Origin: Brachypodius melanocephalos
Lineage: Eukaryota > Chordata > Aves > Passeriformes > Pycnonotidae
Length of the DNA: 64,000 nt
Assembly (NCBI GenBank): GCA_013398615.1
Contig: VZSR01001479.1
Coordinates: forward strand, 10,670,564 to 10,734,563
Direction: 5' to 3'
Position numbers and translations under genes: made by a program
Shown here: positions 47,101-57,765 of the stretch, piece by piece
How the letters are laid out: every line of letters begins with the position of its first letter
Numbering within the stretch: the first letter of the stretch is position 1
Notes under the pieces: generated by a model
Told to the model about the DNA's origin: nothing
Databases searched by the model: none
The model's input: the letters and a program-made list of their open reading frames with translations, nothing else

Positions 47101-50100
47101 ACCCTGGTGAGATGTGATTTATATCTGAGGATTTTTGTGGTTTTCAGGACAAAACATCAGTCCTGCTTAATTTTTATGAGCTGGTTTCTCCATAGGATAG
47201 TTGCATGAATGTTTTTAAGCCTAAGATGTATCTTTCCTAAAAACTCAAGTAAAATTATCAGGATAGGTACACAAAATTATTCTTCTCTTGCTTAGGATGA
47301 CAAGAGTCTTTTTAACTGTCTTTTATAGGACAGGACTCTGGAGGAAAAATCATACAACAATCTCTAGGAACAGCACAGCCACAGGAAAAAGCGATAGGAT
47401 CATCATCAGTTCAGCAGAGTATACAGGTAGAGAATACTTCTATTTATGTTTCCCTGCCTGTCCTGGTTTTGATTTTCTTCTTAGTAGGTAGTACAATGCT
47501 GTGTCTTGATTTGGGATGTGAGTAATGTTGATAACACAACAGTGTTCTAGTGATTGAGCAGTGCTTGCTCTGCAAGTCACGACCTTTGCAGTGCCCTGTG
47601 CTGTGCCAGTGAGGCTGTGCAGAGCCAGGACAGCTGGTGCAAAGTGGCCAGAGGAACATCCCATACTATGGAACATCATGTTCTGGGTATAAATGCAGGA
47701 ATTGCCTGTGAGCTGCTGTTTGGGAATGGGGTGGGCATTGGTCAGAGAGTGCTGAGCAATTGCATTGTGTGTCACTTGTTTCTCCTGGGCTTAACTCCCT
47801 CTTTTTCTCCTCTTCATCACAACTTTATAATAACTATCATTACTATATTATTTTATTTTGCTTCCGTTTTTAAACTGTTCTTTTCAACCCACAAGGTTTA
47901 CGCTTTTTCTAGTTCTCCTCTCCCCTGGGGTGGGGGGAGGTAGTGAGCAAACAAGTAAGGAATCGTTGTAGGTTTTTTGAAGTGTATCTGAACTCCCTCA
48001 AACCTGTGAAATTCTACCTTGGCATAATAAATGTTGCTTATTTTTCAAATTGATACACTGAATGCTGCTTTGAGATTCAATTCAGTAAGTGGAGTCTGAC
48101 TGTACTGTTCCCTGAAGGTAATTTGGTATGACATAACAATTCTTCATTGAGTTGGCCAAAAGTTCCACCTACTCTTCTCATTATTTCTTACAAACTCAGC
48201 TGTTCTCTAGCTGATTGGGAGACAGTGGTTTGTGAGAAGTAGCAGAAAAGTTCCACCTGGTCTTTGTCTCTTTTATTCTTTACTGCAGTCTTCTTTTTTT
48301 ACCATCAGAAATTCTCCCACATAATGCAAGCATGTACAAAAACACTGTCCAGGATGAGTTGTTTTGGAGAGGATCTGACTTAGAATTTTTGTTTGTAAAT
48401 GTGTGTGTCAATGCAGTAGGACAGGAATGTTTTGCCATGCCTTACTGATGTGCAACTAGAGCAGAAGGTACAGTAGTGCTCTGTTAGAATGTCAGCCTGA
48501 TTGTGTAATAGTTAGTCAGATGTTCATTCTGTTTGGTGTTGACTACTTTTTATGCTCTGAAGTTGGAGGTGTTTTGAGGCAAATACTATTCCAGTGTGCC
48601 TGCTGTAACTCTTTACCTCCTCAGAGAGCCTCAGGTCTCAGGAGGGTGTTCCCAGGAAAAATCTTGATTTCATTAAATGTCTAAGCAAAGGAGAAAATGA
48701 GTTAGATCTGTACCTGATGGGCATATTTGTGGCATTGATACTGAAATAGAATTCCTAGAATGACTTTTACCACCTGCCCCCAGCCACTGTGGCTTTTGAG
48801 AATTTAAGTGCACAACCTTAGCCTGCTTTCTTCACAGATACTATTTTCCCATCTATATCAGGCAACATGACATCTTCTGAGAAATGCAGAGACTGGTTGT
48901 ATGAGCAGATTTATTTGTAAAAGTTTTTAGTTGTACTTTTCCTTCTTTGCACCTGTTAAATTTGATCATCTCTTTCTTAGTGAAATATGTGTAATGCACA
49001 ACAGTGGAATTTGTCTACAAACAGCATTTCAGATCTTTGGTTTATGTCACTTCCCTGTTTTGTGGATACAGTGCGCTGTGAAAGTAGGAGGTAGTTGAAA
49101 GTGTTTATACTTATGTGGTGATTACAGTTAATGTTGGTAATGTACCTAATTGACAGAAACAAATCCTGGAACTTAGGCTTTGCAAATGAGGGGATTTGTT
49201 GTAATTTGTCTTTTACTTTGAACTTAGGTGGATGGTCATTTAGTTGGACAGAAAAGGCCTGCTGCTAAACAGTTAACTAAAGGAGCTTTGTAAGTCATTA
49301 TTTCATTGTAATTTTGTTGCAGAAACCTTGATTTTTACTTTTGTCAATGTAAAATCTCTGTACGGTATATTAAATATATATCACTAATTTTTTTATAGTA
49401 TTCTGCAGCAGTTACAGAAGGATCAGGTACATGCTGTGACACCAGATAAAAGTCGCTTCAGATCATTAAATGATGCAGTTCAGAGACTCCTTTCATACCA
49501 TGTGTGCCAGGGATCACTGCCAACAGAAGAAGATTTAAGAAAAGGTAATTTTCTTTTAAAAATTTGGCAGTACGTTTGTAATCAGTGTATCAAGACAATT
49601 CTTAATGTAAATTAGGGCAGTAAGAAAGCAAACACTTTAAATTTGTGCAGGCTATTGAAGAACAGTGTTTGAAGGTGTACTTTGTCTTTCTAGTGGACAG
49701 TGAATTTGAATCTGTAGCTACACAGCTTCTGAAGAGGACCCAGGCTATGCTGAACAAATACAGATGTTTGCTTATAGAAGATGCGATGGTAAGGTGTAGA
49801 ATCCAGGTACACTTTGTTTATTGGATGGGATTCAGTTTGTTTAAAAAACCCTACAGAAGAGGCACAAATACTTCTGTTCTCTGCTTCTGCTTTGCTCTTA
49901 CACTGAGCAGGCTGTGATAGTCAGGAGGGTGATTTCTGTGTATTTCTGTGGCTGATGGAACCTGAAATAGTGTTGATGTTGTCCATTCAAAGTCATAATT
50001 GGAGCCAAATCACATTACAGTTTAGGAAATCATTGTTCTTAAAAGCTAGGTGGAACTTTGTCAGTTTTATTTTACCGCATACCTGTGATTGTGAAAGCAT

Positions 50101-52661
50101 TTAAATCAGACGCACTTCTGAGGAAGTTACTTTAACAATGTATCTCACAAAGATCAGGAAATGTAATTCTGACTTCAGACATGCTAGGTTTCAAGCCTGG
50201 AAAAGTTTTGAATTTGAGTGTAGTAGATGTAGATATTTAGAGGCAGGAATACATAATATAACTGTTAGAATTAATGTGATTTTAAAACTAGCAGTTGCAG
50301 TGTAAAAGATCCTAGCCATTAAATATTTGCAGATGCAAGGATGAAGGTTGAAATTTGTTCTTTTAGCATCTGGTATGTTGTATGGCAAATCCCATTTAGT
50401 AATTTTGAAAGGTTTATTTCACATAGTGTTGAGGTTTGAAACTGGTTGCCTGTTTATGGCCTAGTGCAGTGAATGTTTTCTGTGATGGATGAGTCCAGCT
50501 GGCTTGAAGGTGGTGTCACCAAAATGCAGCTCTGCACCAGCTAGTACAAGGATGGGAGAGAAGTGCAGGGAAGATGATAGGGTGGTCCCAGGTCAAGATT
50601 TTTGCTGGTTGATCCCCTAAAAGAGAAGGATACTATATGAAGTAGTATACATACTATAAGCATACTGTAAGCATACTCAGTCCTGAAAAAGTACAGTTCA
50701 TACAACTGGAATAGCAATTCTCTGTTTTAAAGTCTATCCCAAATAAAATTTGCAGTACATTGTGAGTAATATTTCATGATTGAGTTTCAGCAGTGGTTGG
50801 GTCAGAGTCAAGGCTGTTGAATTGTGAATGTTCTTCGCAACTACATAATAAAAGACTTTTCTTTTTCTCTGTAAATTAACTAAGCTATCAATGTTTTGAT
50901 TTGGTACCAATATATGATGAGTCACTACAGAGATTGATTGTTTTTTTCCTTTTCCTCCAGCGGATAAATCCCTCTGCAGAAATGGTTATGATTGATAGGA
51001 TGTTTAACCAGGAGGAAAGAGCATCTCTGACCCGGGATAAGCGTCTTGCACTTGTGGATCCTGGTAAGGAATGCTTACCTTCTAAATTAAGTGTGGAGTG
51101 TTTAAAAATAGGTGTGGCCACAGTGAGGCACTGATTGCTGTGGACTCCAGTTATTGAAATACTGAATAAGCATTTGCAAGATAACTTTTTATAACTCCAG
51201 AATGCAACAATCCAAAGACACTGTAGGGTTGAAGCAGTTATTTGTGGGGAAAAAGTATTTTACCTGTTTGGCAGAGAAGTGTTTGAGTTTCTTTTGACAA
51301 CAGTCATGACTCCTGCAGTGCCTCCATTCTAACAGGGAAGAATCTCTGAGTTTGCTTGCAGCCAGAAAGAACAGCACTGTTTGAAGCATGAATACTCTTG
51401 TTCATCTTAATGAAGTGTTGCTCTTGGAGTGTCGCGGCCATTTAAATGGCAGCATTTTTAACTGGGATGTTGTTAAACATAGCACCTGGAAATACATGAT
51501 TCGTGTAAGATTACAGCTTTGTTTAAAGGTCCTGCACGATCTGCATGTTTTAAAAGATCTTCACAGGTTGTGCTGTAGAAAGTATTAATCTTCAGAGACC
51601 GTATTTGCATATTTAGAAGGCTGAGAGTGCCCTTAATCTGGTTTTACAGTGCACGTACGTGAGCAGTGTGCTGATTAATTTAGTGCTAATCTCCTGCACT
51701 GTATACAGCAGAACACTTAAGCATACGAACATCTCTTAAAGACCCAGGTCTGTAAACTGTGGTTGTTACTTGAATTTCAGTACTCAGAAACTGTGTTGGA
51801 GTGTGAGTTATTTGGATGTGTAGGTAATTTTAGTAAAATGTTGCTGCTTAATTTTCAGATGGTTATCAGGCCGATTTTTGTTGTTCTGCCAAACAATTTG
51901 AGAAAACAGCTGAAGAAGCACAGTCCAGCAAAAGTGACCATCAGTCTAGCAAAACATTACCTTCTCAAAGTCAGACTACCAAAACCCAAGCCAGAGACCG
52001 ACCAAAATCCAGCTCAGCAGAGTCTACAAATCACAGTAAACTTTCTCTAGTGCCTAACAACATTCTGACACCACAAGAAGGAAAATCTTCTACTAAGAAA
52101 TCCGAGAGCCTCACTAAAGCTTTAAAGTTTGAAAAAGCTAATTGTTCTTCTGAGAGCCAATACGTGGCCCTTTCTGAAGAAAGGATGACTGGGAAAGATC
52201 TTGCCAAGTCCACTGAGAATTCTTTGGGTTCTGAAGACTTGTCAAAAGTTGTGTCAAGAGGCAGTCATGGAACACACAACAAAATATCAAGGAACATAGT
52301 TCAGTCTTTCTCAAAGGTAACGTGTAATAATTCACTTCAAGACAAAACTCTGAGGAGCTCTCCAAAGAATGAGGTTTTGCATCCTGGTAACAGGAAAGGC
52401 TCTGGTGAACCCCAGCAAGACTTACTGCTCAGTAAGAGTTTAGAAACTACATTTAAAAACATCTTGGAACTTAAAAAAGCTGGGAGGCAGCCACAAAACG
52501 AGGCGGCAAGTAGTGGCTCGGTTGAATTAGAGTTCCCTAATTTTTCACCTATTGCTTCACAAGAGAACTGCCTGGAAAAATTTATTCCAGACCACAGTGA
52601 AAGTGTTGTAGAAACTGACTCTATTTTAGAAGCAGCTGTAAATAGTATCCTAGAGTGTTAG
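35142..52661 (+). CDS. BICRAL: BRD4-interacting chromatin-remodelling complex-associated protein-like (GLTSCR1L), whole coding span with introns
   Basis: A subunit of the non-canonical BAF (ncBAF/GBAF) SWI/SNF remodeller, a paralogue of BICRA, acting in the nucleus with BRD9 and SMARCA4/2. Eleven coding exons join in frame: 35142-35185, 38037-38085, 38168-38236, 42360-44063, 45874-45973, 47329-47426, 49228-49289, 49399-49544, 49694-49788, 50961-51063 and 51859-52661. The sum is 3,273 bases, 1,090 residues plus stop, against about 1,079 in human. Order: an acidic N-terminus; a long Gln/Ser/Asn-rich disordered region (about 55-690); the conserved GLTSCR1 domain (about 703-823), predicted helical, which in the paralogues anchors the protein in ncBAF; then a Lys/Ser-rich linker and a conserved C-terminus ending ILEAAVNSILEC. 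All acceptors are AG and all donors GT. No frameshift is seen. Confidence 0.96.
36389..36628 (+). other. Small ORF with a membrane-type segment in a BICRAL intron
   Basis: 79 codons. Residues 55-70 are strongly hydrophobic (ITVFLLLLAAIIVLSIW), preceded by basic residues and followed by K-N-G-K, like the N-terminus of a type II membrane protein. It stops in an eight-T run. Seven bases past the stop, TGATTTG meets a GTAAGT donor-like site. I do not recognise it. It could be a chance ORF, a lineage-specific exon or a relic of an inserted gene. Confidence 0.2.
38037..38085 (+). CDS. BICRAL: BICRAL coding exon 2
   Basis: 49 bases between a TTTCACTTCAG acceptor and a GTAAGT donor. It completes the Gly codon and encodes DPQALNYFLHGPSSKS, very close to human. 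Ends in phase 0. Confidence 0.95.
38168..38236 (+). CDS. BICRAL: BICRAL coding exon 3
   Basis: 69 bases, 23 codons (SNEDLTNAEYSVANSNSIFA and three more), from a TTTTACCAG acceptor to a GTAAGT donor. Only 82 bases separate it from exon 2. Phase 0 at both ends, so skipping it would keep the frame. Confidence 0.95.
38800..38985 (+). mobile_element. Old CR1 LINE 3' fragment
   Basis: Plus-oriented and diverged. The segment with CTTTGAGTAGAACATTGGAC, TGAATGACTTAAGAGATCCC and TTCAGACCCATATTTCT matches the order of CR1 3' modules. It lies in the BICRAL intron between coding exons 3 and 4. Confidence 0.5.
42360..44063 (+). CDS. BICRAL: BICRAL coding exon 4 (large exon)
   Basis: 1,704 bases, 568 codons (residues 55-622), from a TTTGCATTTCAG acceptor to a GTATGA donor after CAG. 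Low-complexity Q, S, N and V-rich sequence with recurrent short Gln-rich motifs, but with well-conserved blocks such as LEDEL, PLPDLTEDQPFDILQKSL and ANITEQTLAEEAYLDAS. Phase 0 at both ends. The upstream 163 bases of the exon, before the GTG at 42468, belong to the same frame. Confidence 0.96.
45874..45973 (+). CDS. BICRAL: BICRAL coding exon 5 with weak splice donor
   Basis: 100 bases from a GTGGCACAG acceptor, encoding KKAVNQTSPVSASKTQDNLR and more, ending in phase 1. The donor after TCAG is GTCAAC, a poor match to GTRAGT. The reading frame and homology (GQDSG across the junction) nevertheless place the boundary here. Confidence 0.88.
46256..46376. repeat. (GTTT)n-rich low-complexity tract
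   Basis: T/G-rich, about 120 bases, in the intron after coding exon 5. The Lys/Asn/Thr-rich minus-strand frame over it is an artefact of this composition. Confidence 0.9.
47329..47426 (+). CDS. BICRAL: BICRAL coding exon 6
   Basis: 98 bases from a CTTTTATAG acceptor to a GTAGAG donor. Encodes QDSGGKIIQQSLGTAQPQEK and 12 further residues, restoring phase 0. An ERVL-type solo LTR begins 32 bases after the exon. Confidence 0.93.
47459..47953 (+). mobile_element. Solo LTR of ERVL type, sense orientation in a BICRAL intron
   Basis: Starts TGTCCTGGTTTTGATTTTCT and follows the same module order as the LTRs near 31-32 kb: TGTTGATAACAC, GAGCAGTGCTTGC, a CATCCCATACTATGGAACAT block and a TATAAATG box at 47688-47695. 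About 495 bp; the right end is uncertain (near GAGCAAACA). No internal sequence follows, so it is a solo LTR left by recombination. No clear 5-bp target duplication is visible. Confidence 0.75.
49228..49289 (+). CDS. BICRAL: BICRAL coding exon 7
   Basis: 62 bases from GAACTTAG to GTAAGT, encoding VDGHLVGQKRPAAKQLTKGA and two bases of the next codon (F). It opens the GLTSCR1 domain. Confidence 0.95.
49399..49544 (+). CDS. BICRAL: BICRAL coding exon 8
   Basis: 146 bases from TTTTATAG to GTAATT. It carries the first half of the GLTSCR1 domain, including TPDKSRFRSLNDAVQRLLSY and HVCQGSLPTEEDLRK, highly conserved. Confidence 0.95.
49694..49788 (+). CDS. BICRAL: BICRAL coding exon 9
   Basis: 95 bases from GTCTTTCTAG to GTAAGG. 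Encodes the middle of the GLTSCR1 domain: VDSEFESVATQLLKRTQAML, then NKYRCLLIEDAM, a predicted amphipathic helix. Confidence 0.95.
50961..51063 (+). CDS. BICRAL: BICRAL coding exon 10
   Basis: 103 bases from a TTTCCTCCAG acceptor to GTAAGG. Encodes RINPSAEMVMIDRMFNQEER, then ASLTRDKRLALVDP, the end of the GLTSCR1 domain. Ends in phase 1. Confidence 0.95.
51859..52661 (+). CDS. BICRAL: BICRAL terminal coding exon
   Basis: 803 bases of coding sequence from an AATTTTCAG acceptor to TAG at 52659-52661. The first part (KTAEEAQSSKSDHQSS and on) is diverged from human and Ser/Lys/Gln-rich. The last about 75 residues (KSLETTFKNILELKKAGRQP to ILEAAVNSILEC) are nearly identical to human. Confidence 0.95.
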
Positions 52662-55600
52662 TAGTTACAGTACCATGGACAAGTTATGTTTCTCTTAGCA
52701 GAAGCAAATGTGAATGACACCACAAGTACAGCCTGACATGCATTTAAGGTTAACCTTTCTAAACTAGATTCTGTTCTGTGTTTGAGAGCAATACTCATTG
52801 TGGTTACAGTGAGATATCCAAGTAAAGTTAATCCTTGTTAGAATGCAGTCTGTTAGGGCCTTACTGTTTCAAGTATTATTATGACAGTGCTTTTGATAAT
52901 TGAGCAGTACTGCAACGTAACAGGGTTGCAGGTTGTTAGGCCCTATATAATACGGTAATATACTGACAATCACAGTCATTTGAAAGGATATATTTATTAA
53001 GAAAATGTTTTTAAAGAGTGATGGAAGCAACAATTCTCCCCCTACCCTTCTCTTCCACAAATCATCAAATTTTTAGTTTTTCTGGAAAACCCACTGTACC
53101 TCTATTCGGAAGTGATTATTTGCTTTGTTAATGAATCTGTATTCTAGGATTCTGAAGTTGGAAGGAAATCATCAGTGTGTTTACAAGGCTTCATAATTTA
53201 AACTTTAAGTGCTTTTCTATTGCTTTCTGAGCAGAAACTAGTATTTGATATATTTGTAGTGGGTAACTTTAGTCTGTGGGATGGTATTATATGATCTTAG
53301 TCACAGTGGCATGATATGAAGTAATAAATGCTTGACTAAGGAAGGTAGAATGGAAGCCAGTAAATAGCAAACTGTACAGGATGAGGCCATGATAGAGCCA
53401 TGAATTTATATATATAATACATATATATGTTATCTCTTGAGGAAAAGATTTTGCATTTTATAATTGGATGTAGTCAGCCTTGAGTCTTTCTGAAGTGGTA
53501 TGTTTTTGGGTTTTTTAATTTGTTGTTACTTTTTTTTTTTAGACCAAGTGTCAAAAGCACTTTTATTTGAAAACTGTATTTGTAGCTTATATTTTAAGAG
53601 GATGTTAGCCTTACTCTGATTAAATTTAAAGGCCAGTGTTTATTTTTGATTTTTTTGCTTTTTGCTGTCAGAGAATGTTAAATCATCCACCGTAGCAGTC
53701 ATAATTATCAAGATATGTACAGACCAAAGTTGATCAGTAATCCCATTGTTTAAACATATCAAAAAAGTGTAATTATTAATTCATATTGTAAAGCCAAGTG
53801 AAACCATTGCATGGTTTGTATTTGGCTTGCTGTCATGTTGTTAAGATAGAATCTTATTTTATTTATTTATTTTAATCTATGATTTTTTTTTTTTTTGCTG
53901 CCCATGCTGCTTTGTTCTAGTTTACTTTGGTCATGAGTGCTTTTGTGCACATAAGCACGCTGACATTGGTCGCGTGTGTGTAGTACATATGTCTGCTCAG
54001 GAGGATACAGCTTCTGTGGTTTCTAAGGTATGCTCATGTTCTCCCCCAGAACTTCTTCACCATTTCTCAGAAACATTACCAGCCATTTTCCAGACTTGCT
54101 GATTATGATTTTCATGGTGTAAGAGGCTCATTGTGACAAGCTGTGGTTGTCAGTCAGATTGCCAGGAGAGAAACCAAAAGATTTTGCTGCTGTGTGATTC
54201 AGTCCATCTGAATGGCACAGTAGGAAGCAGGATTAGATCCTTGGGATAGTAGAACATTACAGCGCAACTCAGTATTGAGCTACAGTCCACTGTCTGACCA
54301 CTAAAGGAAACCAAATCTAGAAAGCAATGAGAGAAAGATGAACTTCCTTAAAAGTCATTTCCCCTGCAACATGAATGGAAGTACTGGTTTTGTATGTTAC
54401 CAATTGCCATTTAAAAAAATTGTGCCAATTTTAAAGTATATGTTTGTAAAAACCCAACATTCCCAAGTGTTGTGTGAAATATGAATAAGTATTGCCAGTT
54501 TTAAATTTTTAGTTGGGTGTGCACAGAATAGACTCTCAGGCAGTTGGTTGTTTTCTTATTGGCAAAACTGACAAGATAGTCTTCACCTATTGCCTTTTTA
54601 GATTTAATAATATTCTCATGGCTGTGTATTCTGATGCGTATTTTATTTTATCGTTTCGGAAATTTAACCATTCTGAACTCTTTAGGAAGGAGAGCAGTAA
54701 GTTACACAGCTGTATGTTATCTAGTTAATTTTTTCTTTTATTGAGAAAAAAAAAGTGAAGTTGCACATTCATCAGTCCCCTTGCTTATTGTACCACCTGG
54801 AAATGGGTATGGGGTTTCCAGGCTCTCTACAGCAAATACACAACTGAAGTATCAGGTTATGTGTCTTCTATTGGGTCTCATTGGGAAGGGGGGACAATGG
54901 CATATGAAAAATGACAAATTGCAAAAAGTAATCGTGGTTGATTTGGTTAGACACATTTCTCTGAACTGCTGATGAGAGGAACCCCTTGAACAATCCTAGT
55001 GAGATTGATCTTAGATTGTTAATGTTCTGTTGTTCACTCCTTTGAATTCAATTCTAAAGGAGTTCTGGTACGTGGTGAAGCAGTAAATGAAAGAATTGTA
55101 TTTTTGTGGTGCTTAAAAAAAGTTTATTAATCATATGGGCTCAAGTCCAGCAAAGTATTGTGAATGTGCATGACTTTACACATGTTTTCATTATTTTGCT
55201 GGATCAGCATTGTGATTTCAATGTTATTTAATACTGCCTAATATTAAAACAAATTTTAAACTGGCAATTAAGAAAACTATGTTCATTTTGAAGATTTTGG
55301 TATAATTTATCTGTTAGAGTAGGGAGGCCTTACAGACTGACTTCACTTAAAGAGGATGTGTCACTTATTGTCAGCGTGGTATGGACTTTATTTGCTTAAA
55401 TACCTTCATTTGTAAAGTATGTCTCACTTGAAATTGCTTTGTATACATTTTGTAAAAATATTTATAAAATGTTTTGTAAAAAAAAAAGTATAACAAATTG
55501 CAGTTTATTTTGTTATGTTGGATAAATACTGTTAAAAGACACAAGTCAGTAAATATATTGTTAATCCATGGATAGGAAATGTTTAGTTGGAGATTACAAA

Positions 55601-56400
55601 TTGAAACAACCATTGCAATACAGCCAAAGATTTGGGAAAAAAATGTCTATCTGTGATTGTCTTGATTTAACCAAGTTGAATATTTACATTTCCAAAATAT
55701 GATTGGTCTCAGTTTTAAGTAATATGACTACAAAATACTCTTACTCCTCTGCTTTTCATGATGCAGCTCTGTTGTCATGTACTTAGTAGGCCAACTTTCC
55801 ATGCTCCTTACACATCTTTCTGAACGTACACCATTAGGGTTTGGTTCATGTGGCATTATAACTACATTCAATAATATTAATCTCCAAATTACAAGAGAGC
55901 CAATGGTCCTGCCTTGTTGGTATTAGAAGTCTTGCCACAACGAGGTTCTTGAGACATGCCCTCTTTCTCTGGTGTACTTTCACAAGGTAGAGGAATCATC
56001 TTCCTGATGCCTCAGGGAGATGGAAGATGACAGAGCTTTTGTCATTCCAGTAGCCGCTGCATCCATGCTGCACTCGGGTCAGCTGCATTTGGTTCTAGAT
56101 CCTGTGTTTGGTATTTTGTGAGAAGATGTTGCAATTGCAGGTGGTACAATGAATCTTCCTGCTTTTATTAGAGGGATGATGAACCTTTTCTTACTGTGAT
56201 TGAATTTTTCAGAGAGTATGCTGAGACTCTAATCTATTAAAGCTCTTATCCCTGGAACTTCCTCACTTTATTTTTGGAGGCTATGGAAGTGAAGCATGGG
56301 TGAAGGGCATTGCCTCTCATCTTGGAGTAGGGCCTGCAGTGTTGAAAGGTAGAAATCTTCGTGGTTAGTATTTGTTATTTTGTCAACGAGACAAAATAAA
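52662..56400 (+). other. BICRAL: BICRAL 3' UTR, extent uncertain
   Basis: Candidate poly(A) signals are AATAAA at 53323-53328 (proximal), ATTAAA at 55243-55248 and AATAAA at 56395-56400 (distal). The human 3' UTR is several kb as I recall, so a long form is plausible. An AU-rich ATTTATTTATTTT at 53861-53873 could act as a destabilising element if the long form is made. A TA microsatellite lies at 53401-53431. No other gene is seen. Confidence 0.45.
53401..53431. repeat. (TA)n-rich microsatellite
   Basis: Interrupted TATATA repeat in the probable 3' UTR or downstream flank of BICRAL. Confidence 0.8.
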
Positions 56401-57524
56401 CATGCTTTCTGAATGCTTGCCACATGGATTCAGACAGTAACAAAATGAACAAAGTCAGTTATATATTGTTTTAATCTCTTTTTGGGCTAGGATAGCTAAG
56501 CATCTTGGGGTTGGTTTTTTTTTTTTTTTTCTTTTTGTCATATCCCTGTAGAATCACCAGGCAAACCTTTTGCATTGTTAAAACATTTTATGTGAACTCT
56601 ACTGTGCAGGTGTCTTCCGCGAGAATATCTCTATGTTTTAGAAACATGGCACTTTTTTTTATTGCTTTTCAAAGCATTTTTATACCAGTGCTTGTTATGT
56701 TTATTCCAACTTACAAGGCAGAATTTCTGAAGATTTGGGCATGTGTGCAAATGCATAGCTGATTTAAGAAAGTCAGAAAAATACCATTCATTTTGAGGAT
56801 CTTATTGAAGAAAAGCAAAAAAAAAAAAAAAAGCCAGAATCAGATAGGTACAAGGAAAGGTAAGTAAACAATTTTAAAACTTAGAGGAATTCCTCTCTCT
56901 TCAGTAAGTTTTTTTTTTAATAAGCCTTTGCATTTTTCCTTTCAAAATTGTACTCACGTTTCCTTGGAGTTTTTACAACAATGTGTGAAAAAACATTGTC
57001 AGGTAGCTTCAAGAAATGGGAGAAACTCTCTTTGTGACTGGGGGTCAGCTCTCACTTTGGTTAAAGAAAGTCGCTGCAGAAAAGAAGCCAGGTCTGCTGA
57101 AGATCTGCTCATAGCAGCTCTGGTGCATAGATGCAATGCATGTACACATTTCAGATGAGTATTGGTGGGTGTATTGAGTTGTGATTTATGGATTGGCATT
57201 TGTGAGTGCTGCTAATCTTGAAACTGGTCATTGTGTTGGACATGGGAAAAAAAGTGTGCATAATAATGTGTTACAATGGGTGAACACCAAGTAAGCTTGA
57301 GGAGCTTCCTGTACTAGGGAAGAAAACCCACAAAGGACACAGAGTGTCCAGCTGAATCAGTATTTTTGATGTAAAAGCAAAAGCCTTTGAAGTTGCCCTG
57401 CTGTGTGCTGAAGATAAACTCCATTTTATTTTTTTCTAGAGTTTATATCTTACCTTGTGGAGAAAAAGTATTCTATAAATGGAGGAACTAGCTGCATCAG
57501 AATTTAAGGCTCTTCTGCATTTTA

Positions 57525-57561
57525 TTTATTTTTATATATACACACACACATATATAAATAT
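57525..57561. repeat. TA/CA microsatellite
   Basis: TTTATATATACACACACACA and a following TATATAAATATG, immediately left of a CR1 fragment. CR1 sequence begins almost at once after it. Confidence 0.8.
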
Positions 57562-57564
57562 GCA

Positions 57565-57765
57565 GGGTGGGGATTGGTCTCTCCTCCCAGGCAGCTAGTG
57601 ACAGAACAAAGACACACTCAAGCTGTCCCAGGGAATGTTCAGGCTGGATATAATAGGAATTCCTTCACTGGAAGTGTTGTTCATCACTGGTAGGGACTGG
57701 CCAGGGAGTGGAGTCACCATCACTAGAAAGCTGAGATGGCTCATCTTATGGCGTGGCATTGCTGG
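57565..57765 (+). mobile_element. CR1 LINE fragment
   Basis: Plus-oriented CR1 region just upstream of the 3' end: TCTCTCCTCCCAGGCAGCTA, GTGACAGAACAAAG, CTCAAGCTGTCCCAGGGAAT, GGCTGGATATAATAGGAA and GGAGTCACCATCACTAGAAA occur in the expected order. Confidence 0.85.
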
